In this document: in pieces, positions 1-5,414 of the stretch
Layout of the letters: every line of letters starts with the position of its first letter
Position numbering within the stretch: the first letter of the stretch is position 1
Assembly: GCA_021812735.1 (NCBI GenBank)
Contig: JAKAMV010000518.1
Span: 1 to 7,245, forward strand
Length of the DNA stretch: 7,245 bases
DNA from: Chloroflexota bacterium
Lineage (GTDB): Bacteria > Chloroflexota > Limnocylindria > Limnocylindrales > CSP1-4
Direction of reading: 5' to 3'
The notes under the pieces: generated by a model
Databases searched by the model: none
Seen by the model: only the letters and a program-made list of their open reading frames with translations
What the model was told of the DNA's origin: nothing
Position numbers and translations under genes: made by a program

Positions 1-138
1 GTAGCCGGGACGCCACCGTCCGGGGCCCCGCCGTCCCGGCGACCCTCATCGGGACGGCGTCCGCGCCGTGGCGCGCCGCGCCGCCGGGACCGATCGGCGA
101 GCGCCCGGCGAGGCACGCCCCGCGCCCGCCGACGCGTG
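1..138. other. GC-rich region upstream of the arg promoter, no assignable gene
   Basis: No gene can be named here. Plus-strand frame 3 is open from the window edge to a TAG at 165-167, with nearly every third position G or C, so it could be the tail of an upstream gene running into the promoter. The minus strand shares the same third-position phase and is also open. It has ATG codons at 49 and 145 reading out of the window, so a divergent gene is equally possible. Neither translation resembles a family I recognise. CGGGGCCCCG (21-30) is a perfect palindrome and 52-62 is a short dyad, but neither has a T-tract, so I do not call a terminator. Confidence 0.3.
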
Positions 139-140
139 CT

Positions 141-154
141 TGCATGACTATGCA
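141..154 (+). promoter_or_regulatory. ARG box 1 (ArgR operator)
   Basis: TGCAT-GACT-ATGCA is a perfect 5-bp inverted repeat around a 4-nt spacer. This is the architecture of ArgR half-sites, written TGAAT-N4-ATTCA in enterobacteria; a TGCAT/ATGCA form is typical of GC-rich bacteria. It covers most of the -35 hexamer. ArgR encoded at 3605-4117 is the obvious ligand. That ArgR binds here is inferred from the motif and the context. Confidence 0.75.
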
Positions 155-160
155 CATTGC

Positions 161-174
161 TGTATAGTCATCCG
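161..174 (+). promoter_or_regulatory. ARG box 2 (degenerate, inverted copy of box 1)
   Basis: TGTAT-AGTC-ATCCG has one good half-site (TGTAT, 4 of 5 to TGCAT) and one poor one. Read on the opposite strand it matches box 1 at 11 of 14 positions, including the whole GACT spacer, against 7 of 14 when read directly. Its centre is 20 bp from that of box 1, close to two helical turns and near the roughly 21-bp spacing of paired E. coli ARG boxes. It covers the -10 hexamer. Paired sites of this kind suit a hexameric ArgR using two DNA-binding pairs. Confidence 0.55.
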
Positions 175-243
175 GTGGCCACTCTCCGCCCGATCTTCGA
201 CCCCACGAGCCGGCCGTCCGCGAGCGGCCCAGCGCGCCCGTGA
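175..243 (+). CDS. Possible leaderless 22-residue leader peptide upstream of argC
   Basis: A GTG at 175 lies 6 nt after the TATAGT -10, just where a leaderless transcript would begin. It opens a 22-codon frame ending in TGA at 241-243. That stop overlaps the argC GTG as GTGA (240-243), the same coupling seen at argB/argR. Twenty of the 22 codons end in G or C, the best of the three frames over this stretch. The peptide begins (M)ATLRPIFDP and ends SGPARP, with three arginine codons (5th, 13th and 21st) and six prolines. It may be a coupling device or an attenuation leader, or simply a chance frame in 5' UTR. I see no clear terminator or antiterminator hairpins. It matches no family I know. 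Confidence 0.4.
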   Translation: MATLRPIFDPTSRPSASGPARP

Positions 244-1385
244 GCGCGGACTCGACGGGTTCGGCGATCGCGGCGGAGCGTGCGTCGACCCCGGCCATCC
301 CGGCCCAGCGGGGCGCCCGCGCCCTCGCCGGCGGCGATCCCGTCCGGGTGGCGATCGTCGGGGCCACGGGCTACGTTGGCGCCGAGCTGATCCGGCTGCT
401 GGCGCTCCACCCGCACGCGGCGATCGCCGGGCTCGTCGGCAGGGAGCGCAAGGGCGACCCGCTCGCGCACATCCACCCGCACCTCGCCACGCGGGACCTC
501 CATGTCTTCGACACCGTGCCCGAGGACGCCGAGGCCGTCTTCCTGGCGCTGCCCCACGGCACGGTCGCCCAGCGGGTGGACGAGTTCCTGGGCCGCGGCC
601 AGGCGGTCATCGACCTCGGCCCGGACTTCCGCCTCCGCGACCCGGCGGACTACCCGACCTGGTACCACTTCGACCACCCGCGGCCCGTGCTGCTCGGGAC
701 CGCCGTGTACGGCCTGCCGGAGCTCCACCGGGCGGAGCTCGTCGATGCCGGCCGGCGGCCCGGCGCAATCGTGGGCTCACCCGGCTGCTACGCCACCACG
801 ACGATCCTGGCCCTCGCCCCGCTCGCCCGCGCCGGGCTGCTGGCCGATGTCGTGGTGGACGCCAAGAGCGGCGTGTCCGGCGCTGGCCGCGACCCCAAGG
901 CGGACCTCCACTTCGGCGAGGTCAACGAGAGCGTCAAGGCGTACGGCGCCTTCACCCACCGCCACATCGGCGAGATCGAGCAGGAGCTCCTGGGCCTGTC
1001 CCCCGCCCCGGACGCGAACCCGGGCGCCGCGGGCATCGACTTCCTGCCGCACCTGGTCCCGATGACGCGCGGCATCCTGTCGGCCTGCCATGTGCGCACG
1101 ACGCGCCCCGTCGCGCAGGCGGAGCTGGACCTGCTGTACGCGGACGCCTACGCCGACGAAGCCTTCGTGAGCGTCGTCGCGGCCCCACCCGCCACCAAGC
1201 ACGTCTTGGGCTCCAACGAGTTCCGGGTCTGGGTCAAGGTTGACGACCGGACCGGGCGCGTCCTCGCCATCGGCGTGCTCGACAACCTGGTCAAGGGCGC
1301 CGCCGGCCAGGCGATCCAGGCCTTCAACATCCTCCACGGCCTGCCCGAGTCGGCCGGCCTGATGCAGCTCCCGCTCGCGCCGTAG
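240..1385 (+). CDS. argC: N-acetyl-gamma-glutamyl-phosphate reductase (ArgC)
   Basis: This cytosolic enzyme performs the NADPH-dependent reduction of N-acetylglutamyl phosphate to the semialdehyde, the third step of arginine synthesis. The dinucleotide-binding motif VAIVGATGYVG lies near residues 37-47. The catalytic cysteine sits in GSPGCYAT (C183) and the catalytic histidine in HRHIGEIEQ (H242). The family signatures FLPHLVPMTRGIL and NLVKGAAGQA follow. At 381 aa it is about 36 aa longer than usual. Starting at GTG 348 would give 345 aa, the normal length, with the protein beginning just before the nucleotide-binding loop. GTG 240 is chosen because it is the first start after an in-frame stop (165-167), overlaps the leader ORF stop, and the extension has strong GC third-position bias. 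No Shine-Dalgarno is clear at either start. It is the first gene of the operon. The function is secure; the start is not. Confidence 0.95.
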   Translation: MSADSTGSAIAAERASTPAIPAQRGARALAGGDPVRVAIVGATGYVGAELIRLLALHPHAAIAGLVGRERKGDPLAHIHPHLATRDLHVFDTVPEDAEAVFLALPHGTVAQRVDEFLGRGQAVIDLGPDFRLRDPADYPTWYHFDHPRPVLLGTAVYGLPELHRAELVDAGRRPGAIVGSPGCYATTTILALAPLARAGLLADVVVDAKSGVSGAGRDPKADLHFGEVNESVKAYGAFTHRHIGEIEQELLGLSPAPDANPGAAGIDFLPHLVPMTRGILSACHVRTTRPVAQAELDLLYADAYADEAFVSVVAAPPATKHVLGSNEFRVWVKVDDRTGRVLAIGVLDNLVKGAAGQAIQAFNILHGLPESAGLMQLPLAP

Positions 1386-1407
1386 GCGTTCGCCCACTCC
1401 ACCCGAC

Positions 1408-1412
1408 GAGGA
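1408..1412 (+). promoter_or_regulatory. Ribosome binding site of argJ
   Basis: GAGGA lies 5 nt before ATG 1418 in the 32-nt argC-argJ gap. It favours this start over the in-frame ATG at 1490, which would remove 24 residues and has only GGAG 12 nt upstream. Confidence 0.7.
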
Positions 1413-1417
1413 CCGTC

Positions 1418-2794
1418 ATGCCGCCTGTCCCCGACCCGATCCTCGCGCCGCTCCCCCACACGCTGCCCGCTGCGGAGCGCGCGGCTCGCATGCCCGCCGG
1501 GTTCGCCGCAGCCGGCACGACGGCGGGAATCAAGGCCTCCGGCCGCCCCGACTTTGCGCTGGTCGTCGCCGCCGGCGGCCCGGTGCCGGCAGCCGCGGTG
1601 TTCACGCCCAACCGGTTCGCGGCTGCGCCCGTTCGGCTGTCGCGCGCCAACCTGCAGGCGACGGGCGGCTCGCCGGAGACCTGCGGCTACGCGACCGCGG
1701 TCGTCGCCACCTCCGGGTCGGCCAACGCGGCTACCGGCGAGGCGGGCGACGCCGACCAGGCCGCCATCGGACAGGCCGTGGCGGATGCCCTCGGCACGGA
1801 CCCGGCCCACGTGCTGCACCTCTCGACCGGCATCATCGGCATCCGGCTTCCGGTGGACAAGGTGGTCGCGACGATCCGGCGCGTGGTGCCGGACGAGCTC
1901 GAGGCCAGCGACGGCGCGTTCGGCCGGGCCGCCGTCTCCCTCCGGACCACCGACACCACCACCAAGACCGCCAGCGTCGCGGTCCGCCTGCCGGGCGCGG
2001 CCGGCGGCACGGTCGCCGTAACCGTCAGCGGCATCGCCAAGGGCGTCGGGATGATCCACCCGCGGATGGCGACGATGCTCTCGGTGGTGCTGACCGATGC
2101 CACCGCATCGCCGGCCATGCTGCGGACGCTGCTGCGGGGAGCCGCCGCCACAACCTGGGACCAGCTCTCGGTGGACGGCGACACGAGCACCAACGACACC
2201 GTCTTCGCGCTCGCGTCGGGGGCCGCCGGGGCCAGGTCCGCCGACGACGACGCCGAGACGCGCACGATCCTCGGCGCCGCCATCACGGCCGTCGCCCGCG
2301 ACCTCGCCCGCCAGCAGGCGCGCGACGGCGAGGGCGCGACGGCGCTCGTCACCTGCCAGGTCACCGGAGCAGCCGACGACGCGGACGCTCGGGCCGTCGC
2401 CCGCGCGGTCATCAGCTCCTCGCTCGTCAAGGCGGCCGTCCACGGCAAGGACGCCAACTGGGGCCGCATCGCGGGGGCAGCCGGCAACGCGCTCGTGGCC
2501 GAGGCCGCCGTGCTCGAGGCGGCCGGGCTCGGGCCGGTGGAGGCCTCCTCGCGCGCCGGTCGGCCTGCTGCGGTGGACCCGGCCCGGATGCGCATCGCGA
2601 TCGCCGGGTACCTCGCCTACGACGGGCCGGCCGGTGGGCCCGTGGGCATCGACAAGGCGGCCGCTCGCGTGGCGATGGACGCCGAGGAGGTCCTGATCCG
2701 GGTGGACCTCGGGCTGGGCAACGGCGTCGGCGAGGCGTTCGGCTGCCCGCTGACCGAGGCCTACGTCAAGGAGAACTCGGAGTACACCACGTGA
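1418..2794 (+). CDS. argJ: Glutamate N-acetyltransferase (ornithine acetyltransferase), ArgJ
   Basis: ArgJ transfers the acetyl group from N-acetylornithine to glutamate, which recycles acetyl and releases ornithine. Bifunctional members also use acetyl-CoA; the sequence does not show which type this is. The precursor cleaves itself within the conserved KGVGMIHPRMATML motif, between A218 and T219. T219 becomes the N-terminal nucleophile of the beta chain. Other hallmarks are GFAAAGTTAGIKASGRPD near the N-terminus, STGIIGIRLP, the substrate-site motif SVDGDTSTNDTVFALASG, GKDANWGRIAGAAGNA, and the C-terminal YVKENSEYTT. At 458 aa it is longer than the usual 400 or so. The excess comes partly from about 25 N-terminal residues and partly from short Ala/Gly-rich insertions, such as the one around EASSRAGRPAAVDPARM. 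It should be co-transcribed with argC. Confidence 0.95.
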   Translation: MPPVPDPILAPLPHTLPAAERAARMPAGFAAAGTTAGIKASGRPDFALVVAAGGPVPAAAVFTPNRFAAAPVRLSRANLQATGGSPETCGYATAVVATSGSANAATGEAGDADQAAIGQAVADALGTDPAHVLHLSTGIIGIRLPVDKVVATIRRVVPDELEASDGAFGRAAVSLRTTDTTTKTASVAVRLPGAAGGTVAVTVSGIAKGVGMIHPRMATMLSVVLTDATASPAMLRTLLRGAAATTWDQLSVDGDTSTNDTVFALASGAAGARSADDDAETRTILGAAITAVARDLARQQARDGEGATALVTCQVTGAADDADARAVARAVISSSLVKAAVHGKDANWGRIAGAAGNALVAEAAVLEAAGLGPVEASSRAGRPAAVDPARMRIAIAGYLAYDGPAGGPVGIDKAAARVAMDAEEVLIRVDLGLGNGVGEAFGCPLTEAYVKENSEYTT

Positions 2795-2815
2795 GCGCCG
2801 CCACCAGAGCGCGCC

Positions 2816-2820
2816 GGAGG
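2816..2820 (+). promoter_or_regulatory. Ribosome binding site of argB
   Basis: GGAGG, a consensus Shine-Dalgarno core, lies 5 nt before ATG 2826 in the 31-nt gap after argJ. It fixes the argB start and shows that the organism uses SD-led initiation inside operons, in contrast to the two apparently leaderless first genes. Confidence 0.8.
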
Positions 2821-2825
2821 ACCGC

Positions 2826-3608
2826 ATGAGCGAGGTCGTGGTCGTCAAGCTCGGCGGGACGACGCTGGCCGAGCAGCGCCAGGTCCTCGCCGAGGTGGCG
2901 CAGGTCGCACGGCGCCGGCCCGTGGTGCTCGTGCACGGCGGCGGCAAGCGCATGACCGAGTGGCTGGAGCGCCTGGGCGTCGAGACCCGGTTCGAGGGCG
3001 GTCTCCGCGTCACCGACCCCGCGGTGCTCGAGGTGGCGGCCGCGGTCCTGCGCGGCGTCGTCAACTCCGAGCTCGTGGCCGCCCTCCGCGACGAGGGCTG
3101 CGACGCGGTGGGCCTGTCCGGCGTGGACGGCGGGCTGCTGATCGGCGAGCGGCTCCCGGACGTGGGCCTGGTGGCCACCGTCGTCGGCGTGCGCCGGGAC
3201 CTCATCGACTCGCTGCTGGTCGCGGGCCAGGTGCCCGTGGTCGCGCCGCTGGCCCGCGACGAGGAGGGCGTCGTGTGCAATGTGAACGCCGACGATGCCG
3301 CCGCCGGGCTCGCCGCGGGCCTCGGTGCGCGGCAGCTGGTCCTGATGACCGACGTGGACGGCATCCTCGACGCCGCGGGCGGCAAGCTCGACTCGGTCAC
3401 GCCCGCGGAGGCCGAGGCGCTCATCGCGGACGGGACGATCCGCGGCGGCATGATCCCCAAGGTCAGGGCGGCGCTGTCTGCCCTCGCCTGGGACGGCACG
3501 GAGGCGATCATCGCAGACGGGTCCGCGGACCGCGCGCTCGCCCGCGCGCTCGAGGACCCGCACTTCGGGACCCGCGTCTCGGCCCGAGCCGGGGCTGGCG
3601 CCGCGTGA
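2826..3608 (+). CDS. argB: Acetylglutamate kinase (ArgB)
   Basis: ArgB phosphorylates N-acetyl-L-glutamate with ATP, the second step of the pathway. It belongs to the amino-acid kinase family. Visible motifs are the phosphate-binding VVKLGGTTL (K8, G10, G11), the glycine loop VHGGGK (36-41), GLRVTD with the substrate-contacting R61, GLSGVDGG, NVNADDAA (D156), and GGMIPKV with the catalytic lysine K212. At 260 aa it matches the short E. coli-type enzyme (258 aa). The kinase core begins at residue 4, so there is no room for the N-terminal helix that forms hexamers in arginine-inhibited kinases. I therefore infer, without proof, that it is weakly or not inhibited by arginine. Its TGA overlaps the argR GTG by 4 nt. 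Confidence 0.95.
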   Translation: MSEVVVVKLGGTTLAEQRQVLAEVAQVARRRPVVLVHGGGKRMTEWLERLGVETRFEGGLRVTDPAVLEVAAAVLRGVVNSELVAALRDEGCDAVGLSGVDGGLLIGERLPDVGLVATVVGVRRDLIDSLLVAGQVPVVAPLARDEEGVVCNVNADDAAAGLAAGLGARQLVLMTDVDGILDAAGGKLDSVTPAEAEALIADGTIRGGMIPKVRAALSALAWDGTEAIIADGSADRALARALEDPHFGTRVSARAGAGAA

Positions 3609-4117
3609 CCGCCGTGCCCACCCGGCGCGACCGCCACGCCGCCATCCGCCGCCTCGTCGCCGACCGTCCCATCGCGAGCCAGGTGGAGCTGGTGGCCGGG
3701 CTGTCCGCCCTTGGCTTCGAGGTCACCCAGGCCACGGTCTCCCGGGACATCGCGGAGCTCGGCCTGGCCAAGGTGATGCGGGGCGAGCACTCGGTCTACG
3801 TCCTGCCCGAGACGCTCGCCGGCGTCGCCCGCCCTCGCGGTGACGAGCGGCTGCGGCGGATCCTCGCCGACATCCCGGTCACCGTCGCTCGCAGCGGGCT
3901 GATCCTGGTCGTCACCGGGCAGGCGGGCACCGCCAACGTGATCGCCCAGGCGATCGACGAGTCCACGCTGACCGAGCAGGTGGGTACCCTCGCCGGCGAC
4001 AACACGCTCATCGTCCTGTTCCCCGACGAGCCGGTGCTGCTGCGCTGGCTCGAGCGGTTCACCGCGCTCCAAGCCCAGGCCGAGGCGGCCGCAGTCACGG
4101 AGGCCATCGCTCGATGA
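3605..4117 (+). CDS. argR: Arginine repressor ArgR
   Basis: This is the transcription regulator that binds ARG boxes with arginine as co-repressor. At 170 aa it is full length. The N-terminal winged helix-turn-helix spans about residues 8-70, with the recognition segment VTQATVSRDIAELGL (40-54) typical of the family. The C-terminal hexamerisation and arginine-binding domain spans about 83-155, with QAGTANVIAQAID (106-118) and GTLAGDNTLIVL (127-138). D118 and D132 align with the E. coli arginine-binding aspartates; the second Asp of the usual GDD is Asn here (N133). The GTG at 3605 overlaps the argB stop as GTGA, so translation is probably coupled; GTG 3614 is an alternative start. The stop overlaps argG as ATGA. 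Its place inside the operon, downstream of ARG boxes, implies autoregulation. Confidence 0.95.
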   Translation: MTAVPTRRDRHAAIRRLVADRPIASQVELVAGLSALGFEVTQATVSRDIAELGLAKVMRGEHSVYVLPETLAGVARPRGDERLRRILADIPVTVARSGLILVVTGQAGTANVIAQAIDESTLTEQVGTLAGDNTLIVLFPDEPVLLRWLERFTALQAQAEAAAVTEAIAR

Positions 4118-5394
4118 ACAAGGTCGTGCTCGCCTACTCCGGCGGCCTGGACACCTCCGTCGCGGTCGCGTGGCTCAGGGAGCAGTACGGGGTCGAGGTC
4201 ATCACCCTCACCGTGGACCTTGGCGGGGGGTCGCTCAAGGAGGGCATCGAGCGGGGCGCCATGAGCGCCGGCGCATCGCGCGCCTACGTCGTGGACGCCC
4301 GCGAGACGTTCGTGAGCCAGTACGTCTGGCGCGCGCTCCAGGCCGGGGCCGTGTACCAGGGCGCCTACCCGCTCGCCACGGCGCTCGCCCGGCCGCTGCT
4401 CGCGCAGCTGCTCGTCGAGGTGGCCCAGAAGGAGGGCGCGGAGGCCGTCGCGCACGGCTGCACGGGCAAGGGCAATGACCAGGTCCGCTTCGACGTCGCG
4501 GTCCACGCCCTCGACCCCGGGCTCGAGGTCATCGCCCCGATGCGCGTGGGCATGGGCCTCACGCGCGAGCAGACGGTGGCGTTCGCGGCCCAGCGCGGGA
4601 TCGAGGTGCCGGACGCCCGCCAGACCCCGTGGTCCATCGACGTGAACCTGTGGGGCCGATCGTGCGAGGCGGGCCCGCTCGAGGACCCCTGGGCCACCCC
4701 GCCCGAGGACGCCTACGCGTGGACCGTGCGGGCGGCAGACGCGCCCGACCCGGTCGAGGTCGCCATTGCCTTCGAGGGCGGGATCCCGGTGGCGGTGGAC
4801 GGCGAGGACCTCTCCGGCGCTGCGCTCGTGGAGCGGCTGCACGCGCTGGGGGCCGCCCACGGCGTGGGGCGAATCGACCATGTCGAGGACCGGCTGATCG
4901 GCATCAAGAGCCGCGAGATCTACGAGGCGCCGGCGGCGATGATCCTCCACGCGGCCCACCACGCGCTCGAGGGCCTGGTGCTGTCGCGGGAGCAGCTGCG
5001 CTTCAACCGGTTCGTCGCCGACGAGCTGAGCCAGATCGTCTATGACGGCCTGTGGTTCAGCGCCCTGTCGCGCGACCTGCGCGCCTACGCGATGAGCAGC
5101 CAGCGCGTGGTGTCGGGCGAGGTGCGCATGCGACTCGACCACGGCCGGGCCTACGTGGTGGGCCGCCGCTCGCCGCTCTCGCTGTACGACAAGAACCTCG
5201 CCACGTACGAGGACGGCGACGCGTTCGACCACGCGTCCGCGGTCGGCTTCATCGAGATCTACGGGCTCCCGCTCCGCGTCGAGGCGGCGCGCCACGGCGC
5301 GGTGGGCAAGCACCACGGCGCGGCGTGGACATGGACGAACCCGCTGCTCGCGAGCCTGCCCACAGCCGTCACGGAGCCCGCCGCCGAGCGGTGA
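4114..5394 (+). CDS. argG: Argininosuccinate synthase (ArgG)
   Basis: ArgG joins citrulline and aspartate using ATP, giving argininosuccinate, AMP and PPi. The PP-loop AYSGGLDTSVAV (residues 7-18) marks the N-type ATP-pyrophosphatase fold. The aspartate/citrulline region HGCTGKGNDQVRF (114-126) and SIDVNLWGRSCEAGPLEDPW (from 174) are diagnostic. VVGRRSPLSLYDKNLATYE near the C-terminus is also typical. At 426 aa it is about 25 aa longer than common homologues, mostly in a C-terminal tail after GFIEIYGLPL. Its ATG 4114 overlaps the argR stop by 4 nt, with GGAGG at 4099-4103 (10-nt spacing) inside argR, so it belongs to the same transcript. Its usual partner argH is not next to it but lies 1.4 kb away on the other strand. 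Confidence 0.96.
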   Translation: MNKVVLAYSGGLDTSVAVAWLREQYGVEVITLTVDLGGGSLKEGIERGAMSAGASRAYVVDARETFVSQYVWRALQAGAVYQGAYPLATALARPLLAQLLVEVAQKEGAEAVAHGCTGKGNDQVRFDVAVHALDPGLEVIAPMRVGMGLTREQTVAFAAQRGIEVPDARQTPWSIDVNLWGRSCEAGPLEDPWATPPEDAYAWTVRAADAPDPVEVAIAFEGGIPVAVDGEDLSGAALVERLHALGAAHGVGRIDHVEDRLIGIKSREIYEAPAAMILHAAHHALEGLVLSREQLRFNRFVADELSQIVYDGLWFSALSRDLRAYAMSSQRVVSGEVRMRLDHGRAYVVGRRSPLSLYDKNLATYEDGDAFDHASAVGFIEIYGLPLRVEAARHGAVGKHHGAAWTWTNPLLASLPTAVTEPAAER

Positions 5395-5402
5395 CGATGC
5401 CG

Positions 5403-5414
5403 TAGGCTGGTGGG
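5403..5414 (+). promoter_or_regulatory. Leaderless promoter (-10) of the histidine kinase gene
   Basis: TAGGCT (5403-5408) fits a -10 hexamer (TAnnnT) and lies 6 nt before GTG 5415, inside the 20-nt gap after argG. The spacing equals that between TATAGT and GTG 175 upstream of argC. No convincing -35 is visible at 17-18 nt, which is common for this promoter class in GC-rich bacteria. No Shine-Dalgarno is obvious either: GGTGGGG runs right up to the GTG. Together this suggests an mRNA starting at the start codon. Confidence 0.5.

Larger units (their letters stand above)
140..174 (+). promoter_or_regulatory. Sigma70-type promoter of the arg operon
   Basis: A -35-like TTGCAT (140-145) is followed by exactly 17 nt and a near-consensus -10 TATAGT (163-168). 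The element lies in a stretch that is only about 40% GC inside very GC-rich DNA. The -35 matches the consensus TTGACA at only its first three bases, so the -10 carries most of the call. Counting 6-7 nt on from the -10 puts the transcription start at about 175, which is itself the G of a GTG codon. Both hexamers overlap the ARG-box-like sites, so a bound repressor would occlude RNA polymerase. Confidence 0.7.

Noticed and set aside
21..62. GC palindromes (CGGGGCCCCG at 21-30; dyad at 52-62) as a terminator of an upstream gene
   Set aside because: There is no T-tract, the stems are short, and such palindromes are frequent by chance at this GC content.
144..167. Seven-codon ORF ATG 144 to TAG 165-167
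   Set aside because: It lies upstream of the predicted transcription start and consists of operator sequence; the ATG is part of the ARG box dyad.
144..171. The 28-bp dyad as an RNA hairpin (riboswitch or attenuator)
   Set aside because: It overlaps the -35 and -10 hexamers and ends before the predicted transcript start, so it would not be in the operon mRNA. A DNA operator explains it better.
68..1243. Plus-strand open frame of 391 codons overlapping argC
   Set aside because: It lies in a different frame from the clearly conserved argC, passes through the promoter/operator, and encodes Arg/Pro/Gly-rich sequence without family features.
2826..3608. ArgB as a LysZ-type (aminoadipate) kinase
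   Set aside because: Some motifs such as GLSGVDG resemble LysZ, but the GLRVTD and NVNADDAA segments, the length and the arg operon context fit acetylglutamate kinase.
1148..4072. Minus-strand open frame of about 970 codons antisense to argC-argJ-argB-argR
   Set aside because: It spans four well-recognised plus-strand genes. Its translation is low-complexity and rich in Arg, Gly, Asp and Ala with no family motif. Such frames are expected opposite high-GC genes where stops are rare.
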